A stretch of DNA of 64,000 bases from JBFLVT01 sp036804525 (GTDB taxonomy: Bacteria > Bacillota > Desulfotomaculia > Desulfotomaculales > JASEER01): assembly GCA_036804525.1 (NCBI GenBank), contig DAIRSE010000004.1, forward strand, positions 62,001-126,000, in the 5' to 3' direction. The position numbers were made by a program, and so were the translations under genes. Below, piece after piece: positions 41,110 through 48,242 of the stretch. The notes below the pieces were generated by a model. It worked only from the letters and a program-made list of their open reading frames with translations. It searched no databases and was not told where the DNA came from. Each line of letters opens with the position of its first letter. Position 1 is the first letter of the stretch.

Positions 41110-44076
41110 CTAAAGCTCGCGCTTAATCATTTCAGTAGTGAAGAACTCAAGTTCGTCGCCTTCACGAATATCGTTGTAGTTTTCCAGCGTCAGCCCGCAC
41201 TCGTAACCTTGCGCTACTTCCCTGACATCGTCCTTGAAGCGCTTCAACGATGATAGCTTGCCCTGATAAATCACCACTCCGTCACGGATCAGCCGCACGC
41301 CTGCGTCGCGTGTTATCTTGCCCTCAGTCACGTAGCATCCGGCGATATTGCCCAGCTTGGAGGCATGGAAGACCTTGCGGATTTCGGCGTGTCCCAGCAC
41401 AACCTCGCGGTATTCGGGCTCAAGCAGGCCGGAAAGGGCAGCGCGAACATCGTTGATGGCGTCATAAATGACCTGGTAGAGCCTTATTTCAACCTTTTCC
41501 CGTTCTGCAGCGCGGCGGGCATTGACGTCGGGCCTCACGTTAAAGCCGATGATGATCGCGTTCGAGGCCGATGCGAGAAGGATATCGGTTTCCCTGATCG
41601 CTCCTACTCCCTGGTGGATCAGGTGAACCTTCACTTCTTCGGTGCTCAAGCGCTCAAGAGCTTGCGCCAGAGCCTCCACAGAACCCTGGACGTCAGCCTT
41701 AAGGACGAGCGGCAGCTCCCTGACTTCACCTTCCTGGATACGCTTGAAGACATCCTCCAGGCTGATCCGCCCGACGGCTTTAAGCTCTTCCTGGCGCTTT
41801 TTGGCCTGCCGTTTCACGGCTATCTGCCGGGCGATTCTTTCATCCTCGACGACAAAGAAGGTGTCGCCGGCTGCCGGCACCTCGGAAAAACCAAGTATTT
41901 CAACGGGCATCGAAGGACCCGCCTTCTTAACCGAACGGCCTTTATGATCGATCATCGCCCGCACCCTGGCGAATACCGGGCCGGCAACGATGGCGTCGCC
42001 CGTCCGCAGTGTTCCGTTCTGCACCAGGACAGTGGCCACCGGACCGCGTCCTTTATCCAGCTTGGACTCCACGATCGTCCCTCGGGCCAACCGCTTCGGA
42101 TTGGCCTTCAGCTCGCTCATTTCAGCAACCAGGAGCACCATTTCCAAAAGCTCGTCAAGGCCCTGGTGCTTCAGGGCAGACACCGGGACAGCGATAACGT
42201 CCCCGCCCCACTCCTCGACAACGAGTCCGTGCTCGGTAAGCTGCTGCTTAACACGTTCGGGGTTTGCTTCCGGCTTATCGATTTTATTGATAGCGACGAT
42301 GATCGGCACCCCCGCCGCCTTGGCGTGGTTAATCGCCTCAACGGTTTGAGGCATAACGCCGTCATCAGCCGCAACAACAAGGATGGCTACGTCAGTAACC
42401 CGGGCGCCGCGCGCGCGCATCGCCGTAAAGGCCTCGTGGCCCGGGGTATCGAGGAAAGTAATCTTCTTACCTTTATGCTGAACCTGGTAAGCCCCGATAT
42501 GCTGTGTAATACCGCCATGCTCCGTAGCAGTGACGTTGGCATTGCGAATAGCGTCAAGAAGCGAGGTCTTACCGTGGTCAACGTGACCCATAACTGTCAC
42601 TACGGGAGGCCTGGGCTCCAAGTCGCGAGGGTCGTCCTCTTGTTCCTGAACCAGTTGAATTTCCTCGATGTCTTCCTCTTTCTTGATCTCTACCGGGTAG
42701 CCCATCTCGGTGGCCACGATAGAGGCCGTATCAACATCTATCTCCTGATTGATGGTCGCCATGACGCCGAGCATCATCAGTTCCTTGATAACGTCAGCAG
42801 CCTTGACGCTCATCTTCTCGGCAAGGTCTTTAACGGTCAGTGAATCGGTCAAAACCACCGTGCGCTTTTCGACCGGGGGCTTCTCCACGCGCGCGGGCCG
42901 ACGGCCGCGCGGTAGAAGCTTGGCCTCACTTACCGAGGGCTTGCGTTCATCCCACCGCTTTTCGCGCGGACCCCGCTCCCTGTTCGCGGCAAGGCGCTGC
43001 TGAGCAGCTCCCTTATCCGGTTTTACCTCTACAACCTGCGTCGGCGGTTTGGGAATAGCCTTGTTCAGGTCGAGCAGACGGCCCGGACGACCTGCCGCCG
43101 GCCGGGGACCAGCCGGTCGGGGGCCTCCGGGACGCGGGCCTCCGGCATACCCTCCGCCAGGACGGGGACCTGGGGTCTGGGCACCGCGTAACCCTGCGCC
43201 CTGGTCGCGGACCGCCGGACGCCCATCGGGCCGGGCTCCTGGCTGCTGATGCGGTGGGGCGCCCCCAGGACGCGCCCCGGCGGCACGATTATCGCGGTGC
43301 GGCTGCTGGCCCTGAAAAGGCGGCTTCGGCACGGCCCCACCGGGGGCTGCCGGCCTTCCCTGATATGCGGGACGGCTCGGTGCAGCTTTCCCCTCCTGCC
43401 TGGCAGGTGGCTGGGCAGGAGGAGCCGCAGGTGGAGCGGGTTGGGGAGCAGGCGCCGTCCCCGCCTGGCCCCGTGCCGCCTTCGCTCCGGCTTCGGTTAC
43501 CGCAGGCGCCGTCTTTGTAGCTTCTTCGCGTCCCTGCGCGCGGGCCGGGGCCTCGGCAGGCGCCCGAACATCCACGGCAGGCTCGCGCGCCGGCTCCTCG
43601 GGCTTCTTTTCCGTTAGGAACGGAACCGGGGGCTTGATATTGCCGGGCAGGTTCAGCGGCCTTTCCACAAATCTCCGGTCGGGTGGTCGCTGTGGAACGT
43701 TATCGACTAGACCTGGTCCATACTGGCTAAGGCGGACAGGGCGGGGCTTGGGTGCAGGTCCAGGGGCAGCGGGCCCAGAAGCAGCCGGTTCAATCTGGAC
43801 CTTCCGCGCCCCAGCATCGGGCGGCAAGGCGCCAGCCTCGGCATCCGGGGCGGAAACCTGCTTTTTCGAAGGCTGCTTGGCATCTTTGCGTCGCGCATCG
43901 GCACCGTCTTTGGGGACCGATCTGCCCAAATGCTTGCTTACCGCGGCGATTTGCGCCTCATCCAGGGTACTTAAGGGCGACTTGACGCTGATACCCAGCC
44001 CGCTTAGAACGTTCATCAGCTCCTTGCTCTCAAGACCCAGCTCCTTAGCAACTTCGTGTACTCTCTTTTTGCCCAC
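41110..44076 (-). CDS. infB: Translation initiation factor IF-2
   Basis: GTPase that brings initiator tRNA to the 30S subunit. The 988-aa protein is longer than the Bacillus form because of a Pro/Ala/Gly/Arg-rich linker (about residues 45-375, repeated GARPGG/PRPGG/PQPAP stretches). The N-terminal IF2_N helix (RVHEVAKELGLESKELMNVL) is kept. G motifs: GHVDHGKTSLLDAIR (about residue 495), DTPGHEAF, NKIDKPEA. GTG at 44076 has GGAGG 7 nt upstream. The central gene of the nusA-infB operon. Confidence 0.97.
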   Translation of the reverse strand: MGKKRVHEVAKELGLESKELMNVLSGLGISVKSPLSTLDEAQIAAVSKHLGRSVPKDGADARRKDAKQPSKKQVSAPDAEAGALPPDAGARKVQIEPAASGPAAPGPAPKPRPVRLSQYGPGLVDNVPQRPPDRRFVERPLNLPGNIKPPVPFLTEKKPEEPAREPAVDVRAPAEAPARAQGREEATKTAPAVTEAGAKAARGQAGTAPAPQPAPPAAPPAQPPARQEGKAAPSRPAYQGRPAAPGGAVPKPPFQGQQPHRDNRAAGARPGGAPPHQQPGARPDGRPAVRDQGAGLRGAQTPGPRPGGGYAGGPRPGGPRPAGPRPAAGRPGRLLDLNKAIPKPPTQVVEVKPDKGAAQQRLAANRERGPREKRWDERKPSVSEAKLLPRGRRPARVEKPPVEKRTVVLTDSLTVKDLAEKMSVKAADVIKELMMLGVMATINQEIDVDTASIVATEMGYPVEIKKEEDIEEIQLVQEQEDDPRDLEPRPPVVTVMGHVDHGKTSLLDAIRNANVTATEHGGITQHIGAYQVQHKGKKITFLDTPGHEAFTAMRARGARVTDVAILVVAADDGVMPQTVEAINHAKAAGVPIIVAINKIDKPEANPERVKQQLTEHGLVVEEWGGDVIAVPVSALKHQGLDELLEMVLLVAEMSELKANPKRLARGTIVESKLDKGRGPVATVLVQNGTLRTGDAIVAGPVFARVRAMIDHKGRSVKKAGPSMPVEILGFSEVPAAGDTFFVVEDERIARQIAVKRQAKKRQEELKAVGRISLEDVFKRIQEGEVRELPLVLKADVQGSVEALAQALERLSTEEVKVHLIHQGVGAIRETDILLASASNAIIIGFNVRPDVNARRAAEREKVEIRLYQVIYDAINDVRAALSGLLEPEYREVVLGHAEIRKVFHASKLGNIAGCYVTEGKITRDAGVRLIRDGVVIYQGKLSSLKRFKDDVREVAQGYECGLTLENYNDIREGDELEFFTTEMIKREL

Positions 44077-44109
44077 CGAACCACCTCCAAATTACCGGGA
44101 CACCAGGGC

Positions 44110-44418
44110 CTAGTCTTCCGGTTGCTTTAATAAGCTAAGAATCCTTTTCGTTAAATTCTCGTCAAGCAGAGCAAGCACTGCTCTCGGCGATTTGCCCACA
44201 GCCGCGCCCAGCTCTCCTTTTTGTCCATAAACCACGTAGGGAACACCAAACCGCTTCGCCAACGCGACAAAATCATTTCGCGTACTGGGCGCCGCGTCAC
44301 CCGCGATAATTACCAGTTTGGCCTGGCGCCGCTCCAGCTTGGCCCGAACGCCTTCGTCACCTGAAACCACGCTGCGGGCTCTTTGCCCCAGGCCCAGCAG
44401 TTTGAATACCGAGTTCAC
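44110..44418 (-). CDS. ylxQ: L7Ae-family ribosomal protein YlxQ
   Basis: A 102-residue L7Ae/L30e/S12e-Gadd45-fold RNA-binding protein: VFKLLGLGQRARSVVSGDEGVRA, KLVIIAGDAAPSTRNDF, VPYVVYGQKGELGAAVGKSPRAVLALLD. Probably a K-turn binder like Bacillus YlxQ (RplGA). GTG at 44418 is chosen because it overlaps the ylxR end and gives the family N-terminus; the frame above it is ylxR in another phase. The ribosome site is weak (GGAG 10 nt upstream). Confidence 0.88.
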   Translation of the reverse strand: MNSVFKLLGLGQRARSVVSGDEGVRAKLERRQAKLVIIAGDAAPSTRNDFVALAKRFGVPYVVYGQKGELGAAVGKSPRAVLALLDENLTKRILSLLKQPED

Positions 44419-44683
44419 GCCCTTCAATCTCCTCCCGGACCTGAAGTAAAACCTCCTTGCCGACATTGCACTGCAAAGCCTTGGCAAGCCTCTTCGCACT
44501 TACGGCAGCATCGAAGCACCGGGCGTCCGGGCAAATGTACGCGCCGCGTCCGGCTCTCTTCCCCGTTAAGTCGAGTTCTATATTTCCTTCAGGCGTCCTG
44601 ACAATGCGTATTAGCTCCCGCTTGGCCTTCATCTCCTGGCAGCCGACGCATTTGCGCAGAGGGACCTTCTTAACGCGAGCCAC
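44357..44683 (-). CDS. ylxR: YlxR RNA-binding protein
   Basis: A 108-residue protein with the YlxR signature: KVPLRKCVGCQEMKAKRELIRIVRTPEG, GKRAGRGAYICPDARCFDAA. The GRGAY-C loop is typical of the family, recently tied to RNase P regulation in some species. It runs about 15 residues past the usual end (LGIQTAGPGAKSPQRGFR) and overlaps ylxQ by 62 nt. GTG at 44683 has GGGGGG 5 nt upstream. Located nusA-ylxR-ylxQ-infB as in Bacillus. Confidence 0.9.
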   Translation of the reverse strand: MARVKKVPLRKCVGCQEMKAKRELIRIVRTPEGNIELDLTGKRAGRGAYICPDARCFDAAVSAKRLAKALQCNVGKEVLLQVREEIEGRELGIQTAGPGAKSPQRGFR

Positions 44684-44706
44684 CTTAACCCCCCATTAAT
44701 CTTCTC

Positions 44707-45780
44707 TTAAATTTCGTAGCCTTGTGACAGATACTCCTGATATATCTCGGCCATCTGGCTCTCGCTCTTGATGTCTATCTTCCACCCCGTCAGTTTGGCG
44801 GCCAGGCGCGCGTTCTGCCCTTCCTTGCCTATCGCCAGTGAAAGCTGGTAATCAGGGACAATAACGCGCGCTATCTTTTCGTCTTCCCAAACCTCGACGG
44901 CGATTACCTTCGCCGGGCTCAAGGACGCAGCGACGAATTTTGAAGGATCCGGATACCATCGCACCACGTCGATTTTCTCCCCGTTCAACTCGTTGACAAT
45001 GGCCTGGACCCGCACACCTTTGGGACCGACGCAGGCACCCACGGGGTCGATGTTCTCGTCACTCGAATAGACGGCGATCTTGGACCGGATCCCCGCTTCG
45101 CGGGCAATTGCCTTGAGTTCCACGATACCCTCGTGAAGTTCCGGCACTTCGATCTCAAACAACCGCTTAAGAAGACCGGGGTGGGTTCGCGATACCATAA
45201 TTAATGGACCCTTGCTGGTCTTCTTGACCTCCACGATGTAGGCCTTGATCCTTTGCCCCGGCCGGTATATCTCCCCCGGAATCTGTTCGTTCGGGGCCAG
45301 CACGGCCTCAGCCTTCCCGAGTTCTATATAACAAGTGCGCTGTTCGATGCGCTGGATCGTTCCCGTAACGACGTCGCCCTCGCGATTGGAGAACTCTTCA
45401 AAGACGATGTTGCGCTCGGCCTCGCGAATGCGCTGCACCACAACCTGCTTCGCTGTTTGCGCGGCAATCCGCCCAAAGTTTCGGGGTGTGATTTCAGTTT
45501 CCACCACGTCGTCTAATTCATATGCCGGATTGATCTTTCTTGCTTCTTCGAGGCTGATCTGCTGTCCGGGGTCTTCCACTTTTTCAACTACGGTACGCTT
45601 GGCAAAGACCTTGACGTCGCCAGTATGGCGGTCGATATGCACTCTAGCGTTCGTGGAAGAACCAAAATTGCGTTTGAAGGCCGACAGAAGCGCAGCTTCG
45701 ATCGCTTCCAGCAAAACGTCAACAGCGATAGCCCTTTCTTTTTCCAGGTCGCGCAGAGCCGCTAGGAACTCACTGTTCAT
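44707..45780 (-). CDS. nusA: Transcription elongation/antitermination factor NusA
   Basis: Binds RNA polymerase, promotes pausing and termination. The 357-aa protein has the NusA-N domain (about 1-125), S1 domain (GDVVTGTIQRIEQRTCYIELGKAEAVLAPNEQIPGE, about 134-170) and two KH domains (DPVGACVGPKGVRVQAIVNELNGEKIDVV about 246-274; SLAIGKEGQNARLAAKLTGWKIDI). No acidic C-terminal repeats, normal for Firmicutes. 24 nt after rimP. Confidence 0.96.
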   Translation of the reverse strand: MNSEFLAALRDLEKERAIAVDVLLEAIEAALLSAFKRNFGSSTNARVHIDRHTGDVKVFAKRTVVEKVEDPGQQISLEEARKINPAYELDDVVETEITPRNFGRIAAQTAKQVVVQRIREAERNIVFEEFSNREGDVVTGTIQRIEQRTCYIELGKAEAVLAPNEQIPGEIYRPGQRIKAYIVEVKKTSKGPLIMVSRTHPGLLKRLFEIEVPELHEGIVELKAIAREAGIRSKIAVYSSDENIDPVGACVGPKGVRVQAIVNELNGEKIDVVRWYPDPSKFVAASLSPAKVIAVEVWEDEKIARVIVPDYQLSLAIGKEGQNARLAAKLTGWKIDIKSESQMAEIYQEYLSQGYEI

Positions 45781-45804
45781 GTGACACCCTCCATACGTAA
45801 CCCT

Positions 45805-46266
45805 CTATAGTTCAAGGGCCAGACGCGCGCTGGCGATAGAACTCCAAGGGATGATAATCTCTTCCTTGCCGGTGTCGAGGAGAATACCGTCATCCTGGCT
45901 CGCCTTGATGCGCCCGGAAAATCGCTTACGGCCATTGACCGGTGCAAACGTCTTGATGTTAACCAGACGCCCCTCGAACCGCACATAATCCTCTCTTTTT
46001 TTCAGCGCCCTCTCCAACCCTGGAGAGGATACTTCCAAAAAATAGGAGTGCGGAATGAGATCAACCTCGTCAAGAACCCTGTCAAGTTTTTCCGATAAGC
46101 CCTGACAATCAACAAGCCCGACTCCACCGGGCTTATCAATAAAAAGACGGAGGTACCATTGCCCTCCCTCTTTCACGTACTCGACGTCCACGAGTTCCAA
46201 ACCCTGGGCCTTAGCTAGCGGGGCAGCCAGTTCCTCTACCCTGGCTGCTACTTTATTGACGGTCAC
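45805..46266 (-). CDS. rimP: Ribosome maturation factor RimP
   Basis: Needed for 30S assembly. The 153-aa protein has the N-terminal domain (LELVDVEYVKEGGQWYLRLFIDKPGGVGLVDCQGLSEKLDRVLDE-type run, about 20-65) with SYFLEVSSPGLERALKK, then the SH3-like C-terminal domain. GTG at 46266 has AGGAGG 6 nt upstream; the frame to 46287 is not needed. First gene of the rimP-nusA-ylxR-ylxQ-infB operon, behind a leader hairpin and a strong promoter. Confidence 0.93.
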   Translation of the reverse strand: MTVNKVAARVEELAAPLAKAQGLELVDVEYVKEGGQWYLRLFIDKPGGVGLVDCQGLSEKLDRVLDEVDLIPHSYFLEVSSPGLERALKKREDYVRFEGRLVNIKTFAPVNGRKRFSGRIKASQDDGILLDTGKEEIIIPWSSIASARLALEL

Positions 46267-46299
46267 CCAAATCCTCCTCGTTCTCAATAAGTATTAAGA

Positions 46300-46328
46300 C
46301 GAAGGAGTGGGGTCAACCCACTCCTTCG
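46300..46328 (-). other. Leader hairpin of the rimP-nusA-infB operon
   Basis: CGAAGGAGTGGG / CCCACTCCTTCG form a perfect 12-bp stem (46300-46311, 46317-46328) with a 5-nt loop, about 25 nt after the expected transcript start. There is no T-run, so it is not a plain terminator; possible roles are RNA stability, protein binding or processing. Confidence 0.6.
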
Positions 46329-46357
46329 GAAAACTCCTTGCAATCCAAATCAAGGTA

Positions 46358-46386
46358 AGTATACCACAGCGTCGCAAGAGTTACAA
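46358..46386 (-). promoter_or_regulatory. Sigma-A promoter of the rimP operon
   Basis: Minus strand TTGTAA (46381-46386), 17-bp spacer, TATACT (46358-46363) with extended TGG. Good match 92 nt before the rimP start. Confidence 0.72.
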
Positions 46387-46422
46387 GCACAAATAAGAAA
46401 AACACTGCCGTCGAGCCGATTT

Positions 46423-46653
46423 TCAGGTCGTTTTGTCCTGGACGGTTGCAACCTCATACCCTGACCGGATGATCGCATCCCTGACAAGCCCGGCAGCAGC
46501 CGGATCTTTGAGACGGACAACAACCTCCCCCGTGGGGAGGTTTACGTCGGCCGCGATCACTCCGTCAACACTCCGGACGGCCTTCTCTACCGCGCTCTTG
46601 CAATGCTTGCAAGACATTCCCTTGACAAGATAGCTTACTACAGCTTCGCTCAA
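46423..46653 (-). CDS. copZ: Heavy-metal-associated domain protein, CopZ-like copper chaperone
   Basis: A 76-aa single HMA domain with GMSCKHC (about 12-18), the Cu(I)-binding CxxC, followed by SAVEKAVRSVDGVIAADVNLPTGEVVVRL, the usual babba fold. A partner CopA ATPase is not in this window, so other metal roles remain possible. It ends the trxA-copZ pair (5-nt gap), which is an uncommon coupling of a thiol reductant with a Cys-based metal chaperone. Confidence 0.88.
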   Translation of the reverse strand: MSEAVVSYLVKGMSCKHCKSAVEKAVRSVDGVIAADVNLPTGEVVVRLKDPAAAGLVRDAIIRSGYEVATVQDKTT

Positions 46654-46658
46654 TTTAA

Positions 46659-46979
46659 TTACCCCAGTATACTGTTGATTTTGTCCACAAGAGCGTCCTT
46701 GGCGACATACCCTACTTCTTGCCCGACGATCTTTCCTTCTTTAAAGAAAAGCAGGGTGGGGATGCCCTTGATGCCGAACTTCATGGCGAGTTCCCTGTTC
46801 TCGTCAACGTTGACTTTCCCGACCTTCATTTTACCCTTAAACTCGTCGGCTATCTGTTCAATAATGGGCGCGATACTGCGGCAGGGCCCGCACCATGCAG
46901 CCCAGAAATCCAACAGTACAGGCTCTCGGCTCTGAAGAACTTCCTGTTCAAAATTGCTTTCATTAATCTCGAGTGCCAT
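46659..46979 (-). CDS. trxA: Thioredoxin
   Basis: General dithiol reductant. The 106-aa protein has FWAAWCGPCRSIAPIIEQIA (active-site WCGPC about 28-32) and the cis-Pro GIPTLLFFKEGK. ATG at 46979 is used (MALEINESNF, the normal start); the ATG at 46991 is only one base from GGAGG. Ribosome site spacing of 12 nt is long. No thioredoxin reductase gene nearby. Confidence 0.95.
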   Translation of the reverse strand: MALEINESNFEQEVLQSREPVLLDFWAAWCGPCRSIAPIIEQIADEFKGKMKVGKVNVDENRELAMKFGIKGIPTLLFFKEGKIVGQEVGYVAKDALVDKINSILG

Positions 46980-47041
46980 CTGTGGAACCATCCTCCCAAT
47001 TCTAGAGACTTAGGGGAAACACCGTCTCCCGTTCAAAACCT

Positions 47042-47227
47042 TCACCCGCTGGAACCACTGCTGCTGCAAGCGTTTGCACTTCCAGAGCGCGAGGCGAAAA
47101 GTGAGAATTCCCGGCGGACGTTGTCCGACAGACACTTGGGACACGTAACTTTCGCCCTCTCGGTTACGGGCAGCAAGACACTGAACTTATGCTCACAATC
47201 CTTGCATTTGTATTCGTAGATCGGCAT
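47042..47227 (-). CDS. FmdB-family zinc ribbon protein
   Basis: A 61-residue protein with MPIYEYKCKDCEHKFSVLL and a second VTCPKCLSDNVRREFS knuckle: two CxxC pairs forming a zinc ribbon, then a Ser/Gly-rich tail ending in Cys. Matches the FmdB/CxxC_CXXC_SSSS family, proposed regulators but uncharacterised. ATG at 47227 follows AAAGGTG by 8 nt. It has its own promoter-like sequence and precedes trxA by 62 nt. Confidence 0.88.
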   Translation of the reverse strand: MPIYEYKCKDCEHKFSVLLPVTERAKVTCPKCLSDNVRREFSLFASRSGSANACSSSGSSG

Positions 47228-47265
47228 TAGGTTGACACCTTTCCCTTTGGTTCAAACTTCTTAAT

Positions 47266-47294
47266 ATTTTAATACAGAAGATTCCGTTGGACAA
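47266..47294 (-). promoter_or_regulatory. Putative sigma-A promoter of the zinc-ribbon gene
   Basis: Minus strand TTGTCC (47289-47294), 17-bp spacer, TAAAAT (47266-47271), 39 nt before the start at 47227. Confidence 0.5.
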
Positions 47295-47323
47295 GACCCA
47301 GTCCCCAAAACTCGGCTCACCTA

Positions 47324-48106
47324 TTAGCCGCACGCATTGCTGCATCCTGACTGTTTGTAGAGCTGAATAAACTGCAACACAAACTGGAGTTCGCTGCGGC
47401 TGAGGTTACACGCCATGTTTAAAATAGCCTGGACATTGGGGTGCATCAACAATTCCCGCAGTTCGGGGTTCATCATGCTGAGCATCTGGTCGACGGCTCC
47501 GGGCTCCATAATGAAATAACAGGGCGTAACCCCCATGACTTGCGCCAGCTTCTCCAGAGTCTTCAGGGAAGGCTGGACTTTGCCCTGTTCAATCTGGCCG
47601 ATCAGGCCGGCCGTAACCCCCGCCGCCCGTGCCAGCTGTGCCTGAGTCATCCCATATTCTTCACGCAGAGTTTTCAGTTTATGCCCCAGCGAGCCCTCGT
47701 AGCTCATGAGGACGAGTGCCGAAACCCCCAGTTCCTTAGCGATTTGCTTCAGTGTCGCCAGCGAGGGGTAAACCGACCCCCGCTCGATCTCGCTGAGGTA
47801 CGAAGGCGAGATTCCGGCGGCCGATGCCAGATCATTCAAAGACATGCCTTTCTCCGTGCGGATCACCCTAATCTTTTCGCCGATGGACAGGGCTCCGTCT
47901 TTGCCTGATCCTCCGTCCAGCAACCGCACCTTGGAAACGTTGAGGGCCGCAGCAAGCTTCTCGATGGTCTTCAGAGAGGGGCGCTTAGATTCCCGTTCGA
48001 TCTCCGAAAGGTAAGACAGAGACAAACGTGCCCGGCTGGCAAGTTCCTGGAGGGTGTAACCCCGCTCCTCACGAAGAAGACGGATCTGCTGCCCGCGAAT
48101 AATCAC
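47324..48106 (-). CDS. Regulator with three tandem XRE-type HTH domains
   Basis: A 260-residue protein built of three successive HTH_3 domains: about 5-60 (GQQIRLLREERGYTLQELA; SLSYLSEIERESKRPSLKT), 75-130 (GEKIRVIRTEKGMSLNDLA; SPSYLSEIERGSVYPSLAT) and 142-198 (GHKLKTLREEYGMTQAQLA; TAGLIGQIEQGKVQPSLKT). The helical tail (about 200-260) contains ELRELLMHPNVQAI and SELQFVLQFIQLYKQSG and ends CSNACG. GTG at 48106 has GAGGGTGAT 6 nt upstream; GTG at 48115 is less likely. Target genes unknown; palindromes upstream suggest self-control. Confidence 0.85.
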   Translation of the reverse strand: MIIRGQQIRLLREERGYTLQELASRARLSLSYLSEIERESKRPSLKTIEKLAAALNVSKVRLLDGGSGKDGALSIGEKIRVIRTEKGMSLNDLASAAGISPSYLSEIERGSVYPSLATLKQIAKELGVSALVLMSYEGSLGHKLKTLREEYGMTQAQLARAAGVTAGLIGQIEQGKVQPSLKTLEKLAQVMGVTPCYFIMEPGAVDQMLSMMNPELRELLMHPNVQAILNMACNLSRSELQFVLQFIQLYKQSGCSNACG

Positions 48107-48118
48107 GCTGATCACCCT

Positions 48119-48212
48119 CTAGAATGATACTACAAAACCCGAAGGGCGTATATAAACAAACTGGTACTTCCATTCTAATATAGCTGGGCTTTAGCGTAAA
48201 TACGCTGGTACT
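48119..48212 (-). promoter_or_regulatory. Candidate operator region of the triple-HTH gene
   Basis: The spacer before the gene holds CTAGAATGATACTAC (48119-48133) and, inverted, GTACTTCCATTCTA (48164-48177), which share TAGAATG-n2-A-n-TAC. It also has the palindrome AGCGTA-AA-TACGCT (48193-48206) and the direct repeat CTGGTACT (48161-48168, 48205-48212). Several repeated sites of this kind fit binding by a protein with several HTH domains. Confidence 0.45.
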
Positions 48213-48242
48213 AATGCAGGCGCAGTTCCGGCACAGGCCGTC

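Noticed and set aside
41365..42843. 492-codon plus-strand frame within infB
   Set aside because: Antisense shadow of the IF-2 GTPase region; composition follows the complement of IF-2.
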